Part shown: positions 1 to 8,426 of the stretch, piece after piece
Position numbering within the stretch: the first letter of the stretch is position 1
Layout: every line of letters begins with the position of its first letter
Assembly: GCF_014269225.2 (NCBI RefSeq)
Contig: NZ_CP077097.1
Span: forward strand, 3,235,001 to 3,299,000
Length of the DNA stretch: 64,000 bases
From: Pseudomonas anuradhapurensis
GTDB lineage: Bacteria; Pseudomonadota; Gammaproteobacteria; Pseudomonadales; Pseudomonadaceae
Reading direction: 5' to 3'
Notes under the pieces: generated by a model
What the model saw: only the letters and a program-made list of their open reading frames with translations
Told to the model about the DNA's origin: nothing
Databases searched by the model: none
Program-made: the position numbers and the translations under genes

Positions 1-1832
1 CCACTGTCGGCCCGCTCGCCTTCCTGGCGCACCAGCGCCAGCCCATGGCCCCATTGGCCATGTTCACCGGACACGCCTTGCCAACGAACGCTGGCGCTGC
101 CCTGGCTGCGAGAGTCGCTGTTCAACGCCGTACTGAGCGAGGACCGGCGGCGCTCGCCAAGCGGCAGGCTGGCATTGAACATGAGGGCGTCGACGGCATG
201 GCCGGTTACAGCCTGCTCACGACTCAGGCTGATGCCATAGCTGAGCGTCCCGATGTGGTTGTTGTAGCCAACGCTGTAGCTTTCGCTACGGCCTCTGCTG
301 GCCCAACGCTGTCGCAGGCTGGCGCGCAACGTGAAACGACCGCCGCGCGCCCCTACGGGCTGATCCACCCCCAGGCCGGCCTGCCAACGTAGCGGGTCGA
401 TCCGCGCACCCTCCATCGCGCGGGCGTAGTCGTTGAAGCTGTAATAGCCTGGCCCCTCGCTGCGGATCAGCGTCGCGCTAAGGTCGGTATCGGTAGCGCT
501 CATGCGCTGACGCCAGCTCAAGCGCCAGGCCTGGCCACGCACCCGGCGATGGCCGGCAGGCTCGGCGCTGGCGTGATATCCGGTCAGGCCCAGGCCCCCC
601 AGCCCGGTGTTCAGGGCAACCCCCATCGCACTGGCCAGGTAATCCTCGGCCAACCAGGTACCGCCGTGTACGCTCAAATGATTGTCCAGGCCTTGCTGCC
701 AACTGCCTTGCACAAAGCCTGGGCCCGAGCGCCCATACGCTTGGCGCCAGACGCCACTGGCCAGTTCAAACCGCCTTGCGCCAGGGCGCAGTGCCAGTGG
801 CGCAGCCGCATAGGGCTGGATGAAAGTGCGTACGCTGCCATCGGCCTCGCGCAGCGTCACCTCCAGGTCATCGTTCAAGTCATTGGCGTGCAGGTTGTCG
901 ATTTCGAACGGCCCCGGCGCGACGGTGGATTCATGGATCAGCACACCGCGCTGGCGAATGCTGATCAACGCGACGCTGTTGGCGACGCCTCTCACCACGG
1001 GGGCAAAGCCACGTTGCTGCTCCGGCAACATGCGCTGGTCGCTGCCCAGCAGCATGCCGCGCATGGCGGTGCCCTCGAATACCTCCGAGCCGCTATAGCT
1101 GTCGCCGATGGTCAACTGCGCAGCCCAGGCGGGAATATCCCGCTGCACCGATGTGGCCGTGGTTTGATAACGCGAGGCGATACCTGAGGAAGCCTGCCAA
1201 CTGCCCTCGTGGCGCCAGTACCAGCGGCCGCTGTTGAACCCGGAACGTACCCCCAGATAGGCCTGGCGCGTGGCATTGCCCTGTTCAAGATCATGCTGCT
1301 CATACAGGTTCAGGCGGTAGTCGAAAAAGCCGGCAGTGATGCCGCTGTCCCAGTTTTCCGCCGGCAGGTACCCGCCGGGCAGGCGCTGCAAGGCCTGCTG
1401 CGGGATACTCAGGTCCAGCCTCAAGTTGGCGAAATCCAGCGTTTCACGGGACTCTGCAACGATGCTGCCCAGCCCTGCGCAGGCTTCATCCTGGGCGAGT
1501 AGGTCGGTGCTCTCACGGCCAAGGCGGCGCAGGTCCACGCCCAGCTTCTGTAGCAAGGTTTCGCTGTAGCAAGGTGTCGCCTGACCACTTGGCCCCGGCG
1601 CCCGCAAAAGCACATGATGGCGCCCGAGCCACTGCTGATTCAGCATCACATCGAGAGAGTACCGGCCCTCTGGCACTGTCGTGTCTTGCTCGTAGCGGCG
1701 CAGGTCGGCTGAGGTTCCCTGGCGGAGCAATCCGGCATCGAACTCGACGGCGCTTGCCGGGGTTGCGAGCAAGCCCAGCAACACACCCGCGGTAGAACGA
1801 CAACGAAGATTGAATCGCAATGGCTGACCCAT
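1..1832 (-). CDS. Fimbrial outer-membrane usher protein (3' end outside window)
   Basis: Reading the minus strand from the ATG at 1832 gives one open frame that runs off the left edge, so only the N-terminal ~610 residues are present. The protein opens with a signal peptide ending near ATPASA and continues VEFDAGLL, the usual mature start of FimD/PapC ushers. It then shows the family features GYLPAENWDSG, GVRSGFN, GDSYSGSEVFEG, the GFAPVVRGVA stretch and the GPFEIDNL plug-region motif. Ushers are outer-membrane beta-barrel pores that assemble pilins delivered by the periplasmic chaperone. The gene starts 13 bp after the chaperone stop, so pilin, chaperone and usher look like one operon. An adhesin or further pilins may lie beyond the edge. 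Confidence 0.93.
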   Translation of the reverse strand, partial: MGQPLRFNLRCRSTAGVLLGLLATPASAVEFDAGLLRQGTSADLRRYEQDTTVPEGRYSLDVMLNQQWLGRHHVLLRAPGPSGQATPCYSETLLQKLGVDLRRLGRESTDLLAQDEACAGLGSIVAESRETLDFANLRLDLSIPQQALQRLPGGYLPAENWDSGITAGFFDYRLNLYEQHDLEQGNATRQAYLGVRSGFNSGRWYWRHEGSWQASSGIASRYQTTATSVQRDIPAWAAQLTIGDSYSGSEVFEGTAMRGMLLGSDQRMLPEQQRGFAPVVRGVANSVALISIRQRGVLIHESTVAPGPFEIDNLHANDLNDDLEVTLREADGSVRTFIQPYAAAPLALRPGARRFELASGVWRQAYGRSGPGFVQGSWQQGLDNHLSVHGGTWLAEDYLASAMGVALNTGLGGLGLTGYHASAEPAGHRRVRGQAWRLSWRQRMSATDTDLSATLIRSEGPGYYSFNDYARAMEGARIDPLRWQAGLGVDQPVGARGGRFTLRASLRQRWASRGRSESYSVGYNNHIGTLSYGISLSREQAVTGHAVDALMFNASLPLGERRRSSLSTALNSDSRSQGSASVRWQGVSGEHGQWGHGLALVRQEGERADS

Positions 1833-1845
1833 CCTGCACTGCGCC

Positions 1846-2583
1846 TCAATTTGCCAAGTGCACGGTCACCGCTTGCGGTGCGTCACGCACCGCCCCGTAG
1901 TCATCGATGAAGGCGTAGTGCAGTCGAACGGTTGACTCCCCGGCCAGGCGCTCGAGGCTGAAACGGGTACTGGCAAACGGCAGCACGTGGTTGGGGCCCA
2001 GCTGCAGTGGAGACTGGCGGGCCTGCTCCACGGTCACCCTGGCCAGGTTGACCACATAAGGGCTGCCATTGCTGGCCGTCAGCACCCATTGCTGGCCTTC
2101 ACGCAGCAACTGCCAGGTGACTCGGCGGTGGGCATCAACGGCCTTCCCCGGCAGCCCTGCCGGCCGATACAGCAATTTGATGCGTGAGCGCAGCGCCACC
2201 TGCAGGGCATTACCCGAACCCTTGGGGGGCACGTCCAGCACATTCAGCCAATACAGGCTCTCGCGGTCGGCGGGCATTGCCTCTCCGCCATGAAACAGCC
2301 GCAGGCTCTGGCCTTTGCCTGCATCGAGGCGAAACATGGCGGGCATCACGTCGAACGGCACCTGCAGGTCCTGCACCCGGGCCTGGGGCCGACCATCGTC
2401 GACCCAGGCCTGAACGAGCGAGGGCGTGCTGCCGACATTGCTCAGTTTGACCGTGACTTCGGACTGATCGGCAGGAAACACAACCCGCGTGTTGGCGATG
2501 ACCACATTGGCGGCAAGCGGCGGCGATACCAGGCAGACGGCCAGCAACCAGCCGCACCGCACGGCGTTGGAGAAGAAACGCAT
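1846..2583 (-). CDS. Periplasmic fimbrial chaperone (PapD/FimC type)
   Basis: This 245-residue protein has a Sec signal peptide (residues 1 to about 25, ending PPLAA). Two immunoglobulin-like domains follow. The first contains ANTRVVFPADQSEVTVKLSN and the LYWLNVLDVPP segment typical of PapD-family chaperones. The second contains RIKLLYRP, the conserved region joining the domains, where the basic residue usually anchors the pilin C-terminus. The chaperone folds pilins by donor-strand complementation and hands them to the usher. It lies between the pilin (62 bp upstream) and the usher (13 bp downstream). No strong Shine-Dalgarno is visible before the ATG, so translation may depend on read-through from the pilin gene. 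Confidence 0.93.
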   Translation of the reverse strand: MRFFSNAVRCGWLLAVCLVSPPLAANVVIANTRVVFPADQSEVTVKLSNVGSTPSLVQAWVDDGRPQARVQDLQVPFDVMPAMFRLDAGKGQSLRLFHGGEAMPADRESLYWLNVLDVPPKGSGNALQVALRSRIKLLYRPAGLPGKAVDAHRRVTWQLLREGQQWVLTASNGSPYVVNLARVTVEQARQSPLQLGPNHVLPFASTRFSLERLAGESTVRLHYAFIDDYGAVRDAPQAVTVHLAN

Positions 2584-2645
2584 GATGAAGATGCTCAGGA
2601 ACGTTGAAAAAGGCAGCCCTGGAGCGGGCCGCCTTCAGAGAAATG

Positions 2646-3170
2646 TCATGGGTAGTCCAGCGAGTACTGCACGCGGGTTGCCACCAGGCCAGGCGTGGTG
2701 CCACCGGTGGAGTAGTAGCGTGCGGTGTAACGCAATGTCGCATTACCGCTGACGATCGGTACCACCTGCGAATTCTGCGAGCCCTTTGGCGCCGCCAGGT
2801 TCATTGGTGCCTGCTTATCGTTGAGCAGCTCCACCTGGACATTCTCGCTACCGCCTGCATCAACGATCAGGCGCCCCTCCGGGCTGATGGTCGGGCCAGA
2901 TTCGAAATAGGTCGACACTTGGGTAACACCCGGGGAGCAATTGCTGAGATTCAGCTGGAAGGGCGTATTTCCGGCGGTTTGACCGGGGCTGGCAAGCAGT
3001 GCCGCGTTCACCGCTGGCAACGACACCGGCAGGTTGCCGTTACCACCATTGATTTGGCAGGTTGGCGCCTCTACCAGGCCGTCCAGGCTGATCTGGCCAT
3101 AATCGGCCTGTGCTGCCTGCGCACACAAGAACAGCATGCAGCAACCTGCAAGCAACGACTTCGAGTTCAT
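2646..3170 (-). CDS. Type 1-like fimbrial major pilin
   Basis: The protein has a signal peptide (ending AAQAD) and a pilin domain with the N-terminal G-x-I pattern (YGQISLDGLVEAPTCQI), two Cys residues for the pilin disulfide (EAPTC, LSNC) and the C-terminal ATLRYTARYYSTGG plus penultimate-Tyr ending (QYSLDYP) of FimA/PapA-type subunits. An in-frame GTG lies at 3176, but the ATG at 3170 is preferred because AAGAAGG sits just upstream of it and would be too close to the GTG. It is the first gene of the cluster and probably the main shaft subunit. The Tyr-rich C-terminus is what the chaperone and usher recognise. Confidence 0.9.
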   Translation of the reverse strand: MNSKSLLAGCCMLFLCAQAAQADYGQISLDGLVEAPTCQINGGNGNLPVSLPAVNAALLASPGQTAGNTPFQLNLSNCSPGVTQVSTYFESGPTISPEGRLIVDAGGSENVQVELLNDKQAPMNLAAPKGSQNSQVVPIVSGNATLRYTARYYSTGGTTPGLVATRVQYSLDYP

Positions 3171-3176
3171 AGTCAC

Positions 3177-3367
3177 CTTCTTTACTCATGGAAATGGCCA
3201 GGCATTGGCTGCCGGGCCCCTGCCGCTGGATGCGGCGCGGTGCAGTATCAGTAAGGTGACGCGGTAAAAATGTAGGCTGACTCAGCAGTCGGGGAGTTGA
3301 AAATTGCCCCCTCGAGGTAGGAAGCATGACCACGTGCAGACGAGACCATGCTTCCCACCGGGTGCCA
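3177..3367. other. Intergenic region between gor and the fimbrial operon
   Basis: This 191-bp gap should hold the promoter of the fimbrial genes. No convincing sigma70 -35/-10 pair could be picked out by eye. It carries a perfect inverted repeat (3320-3355), listed separately. Confidence 0.5.
3320..3355. repeat. Perfect 9-bp inverted repeat (stem-loop) after gor
   Basis: GGAAGCATG at 3320-3328 is exactly complementary to CATGCTTCC at 3347-3355, with an 18-base spacer. It begins 12 bp after the gor stop codon on the minus strand. There is no T-run behind it, so it is not a classical intrinsic terminator. It could stabilise the gor mRNA 3' end or act as an operator upstream of the fimbrial operon. 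Confidence 0.55.
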
Positions 3368-4723
3368 TCAGCGGGTGATGGTACGCAGGGTAACGAACTC
3401 TTCGGCGGCAGTCGGGTGAACGCCGATGGTCTCGTCGAACTGCTGCTTGGTGGCGCCGGCCTTGAGGGCAATCCCCAGCCCCTGGATGATCTCGCCGGCG
3501 TCCGGGCCGACCATGTGGCAGCCCAGCACCTTGTCGGTCTCGGCATCCACCACCAGCTTCATCAGGGTCTTCTCCTGGATGTCGGTAAGGGTCAGCTTCA
3601 TGGCGCGGAAGCGGCTTTCGAAGATCTGCACCTTGTGCCCGGCTTCCAGAGCCTGCTCTTCGCTCAGGCCCACGGTGCCGATCGGTGGCTGGCTGAACAC
3701 AGCGGTGGGGATGTTGCGGTAATCCACCGGGCGGTACTGCTCAGGTTTGAACAGGCGCCGCGCCACGGCCATGCCTTCGGCCAGGGCCACCGGGGTGAGC
3801 TGCACGCGGCCGATCACGTCACCAATGGCCAGGATCGACGCTGCGGTCGTCTGGTACTGATCATCGACCCGGATGAAGCCGCGCGCGTCCAGTTCCACGC
3901 CGGTGTTCTCCAGGCCCAGGTTGTCGAGCATCGGGCGGCGGCCGGTGGCGTAGAACACGCAATCGGCGAGCAGCTCGCGGCCATCGTTGAGGGTGGCCTT
4001 GAGGCTGCCATCTTCGAGCTTGTCGATGCGCTGGATGTCGGCGTTGAACTGCAGGTCCAGGCCGCGCTTTTCCAGCTCTTCCTTGAGGTGGGCGCGCACC
4101 GAGCCGTCAAAGCCACGCAGGAACAGATCGCCGCGATACAGCAAGCTGGTGGTGGCGCCCAGGCCGTGGAAAATGCCGGCGAACTCGACCGCGATGTAAC
4201 CGCCGCCGACCACCAGCACCCGGCGAGGCAGGTCCTTGAGGTAGAACGCTTCGTTGGAGGTGATGGCCAATTCCTTGCCGGGGATGTCCGGCACCTGTGG
4301 CCAGCCACCGGTGGCAATGAGAATATGCTTGGCGCTGTAGCGCTGGCCTTCCACTTCCACTTCATTGGCACCGGTCAGCCGCGCATGGCCCTGCAACAGG
4401 GTGACCCCGCTGTTGAGCAGCAGGTTGCGGTAGATGCCATTGAGGCGTTCGATTTCCCGGTTCTTGTTGGCAATCAGCGTTCCCCAGTCGAAGTGCCCTT
4501 CTTCAAGGGTCCAGCCGAAACCTGCCGCCTGCTCCAGCTCGTCGGCTACGTGCGCGCCGTACACCAGCAGTTTTTTTGGCACGCAGCCGACGTTGACGCA
4601 GGTACCGCCCAGGTAGCGGCTTTCGGCCACCGCCACCTTCGCGCCGAAGCCAGCGGCAAAGCGCGCCGCACGCACACCGCCGGACCCGGCGCCAATCACG
4701 AACAGATCAAAATCGTAGGCCAT
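3368..4723 (-). CDS. gor: Glutathione reductase (NADPH)
   Basis: This 451-residue flavoprotein reduces glutathione disulfide with NADPH in the cytoplasm. Visible features are the N-terminal FAD site ([13 protein letters not shown]), the redox-active disulfide [13 protein letters not shown] (Cys42 and Cys47), a second GxGxxA nucleotide site ([13 protein letters not shown]), the FAD-binding segment near ILAIGDV and the C-terminal active-site His in [29 protein letters not shown] and the length fit glutathione reductase rather than lipoamide or mercuric reductase. It lies downstream of galU on the same strand, but the galU terminator separates them. The gap is short, so a promoter for gor probably overlaps the terminator region. 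Confidence 0.97.
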   Translation of the reverse strand: MAYDFDLFVIGAGSGGVRAARFAAGFGAKVAVAESRYLGGTCVNVGCVPKKLLVYGAHVADELEQAAGFGWTLEEGHFDWGTLIANKNREIERLNGIYRNLLLNSGVTLLQGHARLTGANEVEVEGQRYSAKHILIATGGWPQVPDIPGKELAITSNEAFYLKDLPRRVLVVGGGYIAVEFAGIFHGLGATTSLLYRGDLFLRGFDGSVRAHLKEELEKRGLDLQFNADIQRIDKLEDGSLKATLNDGRELLADCVFYATGRRPMLDNLGLENTGVELDARGFIRVDDQYQTTAASILAIGDVIGRVQLTPVALAEGMAVARRLFKPEQYRPVDYRNIPTAVFSQPPIGTVGLSEEQALEAGHKVQIFESRFRAMKLTLTDIQEKTLMKLVVDAETDKVLGCHMVGPDAGEIIQGLGIALKAGATKQQFDETIGVHPTAAEEFVTLRTITR

Positions 4724-4771
4724 GCATTCAGTCTCCTAGGCAGGCGCCCAGCATAACGCCGTTGGCGGCCG

Positions 4772-4802
4772 CAAACAAAAAAGCCACCCCGAAGGGTGGC
4801 TT
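4772..4802 (-). terminator. Rho-independent terminator of galU
   Basis: On the minus strand AAGCCACCC pairs with GGGTGGCTT around a CGAA/TTCG tetraloop (4781-4802), followed by a T-rich run. It lies 18 bp after the galU stop and before gor. Confidence 0.9.
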
Positions 4803-4819
4803 TGCGGCCAGCAGGCTTG

Positions 4820-5659
4820 TCAGTAAGCCTTGCCAGTCTTGTAGTAGTTCTCGAAGCAGAAGTTGGTTGCGTCGATGTAGCCTTCGGCTCCACCACAGTC
4901 GAAACGCTTGCCCTTGAACTTGTAGGCAATCACGCAGCCGTTCTGCGCCTGCTGCATCAGCGCGTCGGTGATCTGGATCTCGCCACCTTTGCCCGGCTCG
5001 GTGTTGGCGATGATATCGAAGATATCGGGGGTGAGGATGTAGCGGCCGATGATCGCCAGGTTGGACGGGGCGTCTTCCGGCTTCGGCTTCTCGACCATGT
5101 TGGTGACCCGGAAGATGTCGTCACGGATCATGTCGCCGGCGATCACGCCGTACTTGTTGGTTTCCTGCGGGTCGACTTCCTGGATGGCGACGATCGAGCA
5201 GCGGAACTGGTTGTACAGCTTGACCATCTGGGTCAGCACACCGTCACCTTCCGGGTTGACGCACAGGTCGTCCGCCAGCACCACGGCGAACGGCTCGTCG
5301 CCGATCAGCGGGCGGCCGGTGAGGATGGCGTGGCCCAGGCCTTTCATTTCGGTCTGGCGGGTGTAGGAGAACGAGCACTCGTCGAGCAGGCGACGGATAC
5401 CAACCAGGTATTTTTCCTTGTCGGTGCCCTTGATCTGGTTTTCCAGCTCGTAGCTGATGTCGAAGTGGTCTTCCAGGGCACGCTTGCCGCGCCCGGTGAC
5501 GATGGAGATCTCGTTCAGACCGGCATCCAGTGCCTCTTCAACGCCATACTGGATCAGTGGCTTGTTGACCACCGGCAGCATTTCCTTGGGCATGGCTTTG
5601 GTAGCAGGCAGGAAGCGGGTGCCGTAACCGGCTGCCGGGAACAAGCATTTTTTGATCAT
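4820..5659 (-). CDS. galU: UTP--glucose-1-phosphate uridylyltransferase
   Basis: This 279-residue enzyme makes UDP-glucose from UTP and glucose-1-phosphate, feeding LPS core, exopolysaccharide and trehalose/glucan synthesis. The N-terminus carries the nucleotidyltransferase signature KCLFPAAGYGTRFLPATKAMPKEMLP. VVNKPLIQYGVEEA, VLADDLCVNP and the KPEDAPSNLAIIGRYIL region are also typical of bacterial GalU. The length is normal. It has its own terminator just downstream and a 298-bp upstream gap. Confidence 0.97.
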   Translation of the reverse strand: MIKKCLFPAAGYGTRFLPATKAMPKEMLPVVNKPLIQYGVEEALDAGLNEISIVTGRGKRALEDHFDISYELENQIKGTDKEKYLVGIRRLLDECSFSYTRQTEMKGLGHAILTGRPLIGDEPFAVVLADDLCVNPEGDGVLTQMVKLYNQFRCSIVAIQEVDPQETNKYGVIAGDMIRDDIFRVTNMVEKPKPEDAPSNLAIIGRYILTPDIFDIIANTEPGKGGEIQITDALMQQAQNGCVIAYKFKGKRFDCGGAEGYIDATNFCFENYYKTGKAY

Positions 5660-5957
5660 ATACGTCCTTACAAAAGGCTAGGCCTGTGGAATTCGGCGCA
5701 GTCTAATCAGGCGGCAGTCACCTTACAATGCCCTGCCGCTGGCCGACCGTTGGGAAGATAGAGATAACCCAGTGTAGATAGTTCCAAGGGAACGTAAATA
5801 TTGCCGTCATACATCAACGTTGGATGACAGCAGTGGCGTTCGACCGTACCGGCCTCTTCGCGGTTAAACCCGCTTCCACAGGGTACTGCAACAGCATGCG
5901 AAACTGTGCAGCCCCTGGTCGCAGCAGGCCCACCCATGACAAGCCCGGTACAGGCCA
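5660..5957. other. Intergenic region upstream of galU and downstream of tsdA
   Basis: It must hold the galU promoter (minus strand) and the 3' end of the tsdBA transcript. One P. putida-type REP is visible (5849-5886). I see no open reading frame worth annotating. Confidence 0.6.
5849..5886 (+). repeat. Single P. putida-type REP element
   Basis: The sequence reads CCGGCCTCTTCGCGG, then TTAAA, then CCCGCTTCCACAGGGTAC. This is the ~35-bp palindromic REP unit characteristic of P. putida intergenic regions, with a CGCGG/CCCGC core stem. Related copies occur at 9733-9831. Confidence 0.85.
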
Positions 5958-6872
5958 TCAGCTACCGGTGCCCTGGCCGATCAGCACTCCGTCTACCTTC
6001 TGCCCATACAGGTTCACCCCGTCATTGGCGTGGAATTTCAACCGTGTCTTCTCGATGGAGCCTTCCACCAGCCGCGGGTCCTGCGGCCGTTCATGGCGGT
6101 TGATCCAGGCCGCCACGTCCCAGGCCTGCTGGTCGCTGAGGCTGCCCGGCTTGCCCAGCGGCATGTTGTACTTGATGAACGACGCCGCCGTGTTGATGCG
6201 GTGCATCCCGGCCCCCCAGTTGTACGAGTCCTTGCCCCACAGCGGCGGCATCACGTATTCGCCGGCCACCTTCTGCCCTTCGCCATTGTCGCCATGGCAG
6301 ATCGCGCACTGCTCGCGGTACACCTGCTGGCCACGCGTGAAGTCGTAGCCGCCCTTGGGCTGCGCCACCTCCGGGTAACCGCGCCCGGCAATCTCCACGC
6401 CCGTTGGCGCCTTGGTCGACAACCAGTACGAATACACTGCCAACGCCGTCATCTGCGGGCTGTCGGCGGCCGGCGGCTTGCCGTTCATGCTGAACTGGAA
6501 ACACCCTTGGATACGTTCGGCGTACGTGTTGACCTTGTCGTTTTTCTTGCGGTACGCGGGGTACATCGGGTACGCCCCCCACATCGGCGCGGAATGCGCC
6601 AGCCGGCCCTGGTCGAGGTGGCAATTGCTGCAGTTCATGCCGTTGCCCACGGCCTCAGGCATCAGCCGACGGGTATCGACGAACAATGCATGCCCCTCGC
6701 GCACCATCTTGCCGAAGGCATTGTCAGGCAAGTCGCTTTCGGCAGGCGGCACGAACTGCGGCGCGGCCTGCACGCCTGGCACTTTCAACTGCGACTGGTC
6801 TTCCATGGCAATCTGGGCGGCCTGGGCGCTGCCCATGGCCAGCAGCAACAAGCTTGGCAGCAGCGGTTTCAT
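5958..6872 (-). CDS. tsdA: Thiosulfate dehydrogenase, diheme cytochrome c (TsdA)
   Basis: This 304-residue periplasmic diheme cytochrome has a signal peptide (residues 1-19) and heme motifs CSNCH (81-85) and CAICH (189-193). TsdA is marked by an unusual axial Cys on heme 1. Here Cys124 lies 43 residues after the first heme Cys and the two heme motifs are 108 residues apart, the same spacing I recall for Allochromatium vinosum TsdA (Cys53, Cys96, Cys161). Met237, in the sequence YNMPLG, is placed to be the heme 2 ligand. The enzyme joins two thiosulfates to tetrathionate. The preceding gene encodes a c4-like diheme partner, as in the tsdBA pair of P. stutzeri, and the two overlap by ATGA. The function is inferred from these motifs and the context. 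Confidence 0.88.
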   Translation of the reverse strand: MKPLLPSLLLLAMGSAQAAQIAMEDQSQLKVPGVQAAPQFVPPAESDLPDNAFGKMVREGHALFVDTRRLMPEAVGNGMNCSNCHLDQGRLAHSAPMWGAYPMYPAYRKKNDKVNTYAERIQGCFQFSMNGKPPAADSPQMTALAVYSYWLSTKAPTGVEIAGRGYPEVAQPKGGYDFTRGQQVYREQCAICHGDNGEGQKVAGEYVMPPLWGKDSYNWGAGMHRINTAASFIKYNMPLGKPGSLSDQQAWDVAAWINRHERPQDPRLVEGSIEKTRLKFHANDGVNLYGQKVDGVLIGQGTGS

Positions 6873-7519
6873 GGCGTGACCTCCTGGCTGGCGGGGCGGG
6901 CGAAGAACTCGGCAATGGCCTTGACCTCGGCATCGGTCATGGCCTTGGCCACACCGACCATCAACTGGTTGGGGTCATTGCTGCGGCTGCCATCGCGCCA
7001 GGCGTTGAGCTGCGCCATCAGGTAACTGGCGGGCTGGCCAGCCAAGGGCGGGAAGTGCTCGCCAACGCCACTGCCGCCCGGGCCGTGGCATTGCACGCAG
7101 CCGGGGATCTGCCGGCTCCAGTCGCCGTACAGGGCCATGCGGGTGGTGGGGTCATTGGCGATCTGCTGACGGCGCAGTTCGCCGGCAGGGCTGGCCGGCA
7201 GGCTGGCCAGGTAGCTGCTGACCGCGTCGATCTCGTCATCGCTCAACGCCTTGGCCAACGGCTCCATCACCGGCTGCTTGCGGCTGCCGCTGCGCCAGTC
7301 ATGCAACTGCTTGCGCAGGTAGCCGGCCGGCAGCCCGGCCAGGCGCGGAAAGCCGGCAGCGGCAATGCCCCTGCCGTCCGGGCCATGGCAACCCAGGCAA
7401 GCCATGGCGGCGGGGTTGGCCCCGCCCTGGGTGAACACCTTCTGGCCATCGGCGGCATGCGCCGCAGGCCAGGCCAGGATCAGCAAGCTGCCGACCACGA
7501 CACGTCTCAAGGGTGTCAT
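6869..7519 (-). CDS. tsdB: Diheme cytochrome c4-like electron acceptor (TsdB)
   Basis: This 216-residue secreted protein has a signal peptide (ending AAHA) and two tandem cytochrome c domains. Their heme motifs are CLGCH (41-45) and CVQCH (141-145), with candidate axial Met85 (KQPVMEPLA) and Met187 (NQLMVGVAK). The two-fold repeat with PRLAGLPAGYL and PPLAGQPASYL is typical of cytochrome c4. It probably takes electrons from TsdA and passes them to a terminal oxidase. A GTG lies at 7522, but the ATG at 7519 is better spaced from AAGGAGA. It is translationally coupled to tsdA by the ATGA overlap. Confidence 0.87.
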   Translation of the reverse strand: MTPLRRVVVGSLLILAWPAAHAADGQKVFTQGGANPAAMACLGCHGPDGRGIAAAGFPRLAGLPAGYLRKQLHDWRSGSRKQPVMEPLAKALSDDEIDAVSSYLASLPASPAGELRRQQIANDPTTRMALYGDWSRQIPGCVQCHGPGGSGVGEHFPPLAGQPASYLMAQLNAWRDGSRSNDPNQLMVGVAKAMTDAEVKAIAEFFARPASQEVTP

Positions 7520-7540
7520 CACGAATCTCCTTTTCTATTG

Positions 7541-7567
7541 TTATATGCTTAGGCCTAAAACATATAA
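7541..7567. promoter_or_regulatory. Nested palindrome upstream of tsdBA (candidate operator)
   Basis: TTATATG (7541-7547) and CATATAA (7561-7567) form a perfect 7-bp inverted repeat. They flank a second, off-centre palindrome TTAGGCCTAA. The element ends 21 bp before the tsdB start codon, where a repressor could block transcription. AT-rich nested palindromes of this kind are typical of small winged-helix regulators, but no regulator gene is adjacent and the binding protein is unknown. Confidence 0.55.
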
Positions 7568-7596
7568 GCAAAAGGAGCACGATCAGTTGCCCTGGA

Positions 7597-7956
7597 TCAA
7601 CTCCCGGAGATGCATTGGGTGGCCGCGGTGCGCACGTCGCCCAGGCGCAGCGGGAAGTTGTTCAGCCGCTCGTGCAGCTTGATGCTGCTGCCGCTGCCAC
7701 GCTTGTCGATGTCTACCAGCGCCGCCGGGCCCGCGCCCGCGCTGAGCTTCTGCGGCACGATCAGGCGCAGGCCATCGCCACGCTGTTCTTCCTGCAGCGG
7801 GTCACGCGTATCGGCCAGCTTGTGCTTGACGCAATCGGCATAGGCGCGCGGAGACTTGCCAGAAATAACGTCCAGCGTTTCATGCGATTGTTCCAGCTCC
7901 GCGACACTCACGCAGCCACCCAGCGTCAGCGACAACGCCGCCACCATCCACTTCAT
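7597..7956 (-). CDS. Small predicted lipoprotein, unknown function
   Basis: The frame is open further upstream, but the ATG at 7956 is chosen because AGAGGTG precedes it and it produces a clean lipoprotein signal: KWMVAALSLTLGGC with the lipidated Cys at about residue 16. The mature part (about 103 residues) has two further Cys residues (YADCVKHKL and ATQCISGS) that could form a disulfide. I recognise no family. It lies upstream of tsdBA on the same strand with a 75-bp gap containing the palindrome, so it is probably a separate transcript. Confidence 0.75.
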   Translation of the reverse strand: MKWMVAALSLTLGGCVSVAELEQSHETLDVISGKSPRAYADCVKHKLADTRDPLQEEQRGDGLRLIVPQKLSAGAGPAALVDIDKRGSGSSIKLHERLNNFPLRLGDVRTAATQCISGS

Positions 7957-8116
7957 TTGCAGCACCTCTGCCATCAAGAATCCGCTTCGACCACGACCAG
8001 GCGGTTTTGCTCCCTGCTTTGGCAGATTTATCTGCGCCTGGCCGAACAGCGCGGCAGTGTAACCCGACATCGTGGTATCGTTTGCCTTTGCAGAACCAAT
8101 CCTTGCGGAGCATCAC

Positions 8117-8419
8117 ATGAAATTCGTACACCAGCGCGAGCACCTGAACGAGGACGACATCGTCGTCATCGAGTGCTCCCAGCGCTGCAACATCCGCCTG
8201 ATGAACGACGCCAACTTCCGCAGCTTCAAGAACGGCGGCCGTCACACCTACCACGGCGGCCATTTCGACAAATTCCCGGCGAAGATCACCGTGCCCAGTA
8301 CCGGCTTCTGGAACATCACCATCGATACCGTGACCACGCGCCCGATCTCGGTGACCCGCAAGCCAACCTTGACCCACAAGATCAAGATCGTCCGTCGTTC
8401 GTCGTCGAAACTCAGGTAA
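8117..8419 (+). CDS. DUF1883-family small protein
   Basis: This protein is about 100 residues and starts at the ATG at 8117, with GCGGAG upstream. The frame extends upstream without a ribosome site. The features VECSQRCNIRLMNDANF-like (here IECSQRCNIRLM), GGRHTYHGGHF and STGFWNITIDT are those of DUF1883, a small beta-rich domain of unknown role that is also found attached to TIR domains in other bacteria. It lacks signal or membrane segments, so it is probably cytoplasmic. A 56-residue gene follows after 7 bp and may be co-transcribed. Confidence 0.8.
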   Translation: MKFVHQREHLNEDDIVVIECSQRCNIRLMNDANFRSFKNGGRHTYHGGHFDKFPAKITVPSTGFWNITIDTVTTRPISVTRKPTLTHKIKIVRRSSSKLR

Positions 8420-8426
8420 GGCCACC

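Noticed and set aside
3177..3367. A phase-variable (invertible) fimbrial promoter
   Set aside because: The only perfect inverted repeat spans 36 bp, too short to hold an invertible promoter, and no recombinase gene is nearby.
3326..4756. 476-codon frame antisense to gor
   Set aside because: A shadow of gor; composition is His/Val/Gln-rich and matches no family.
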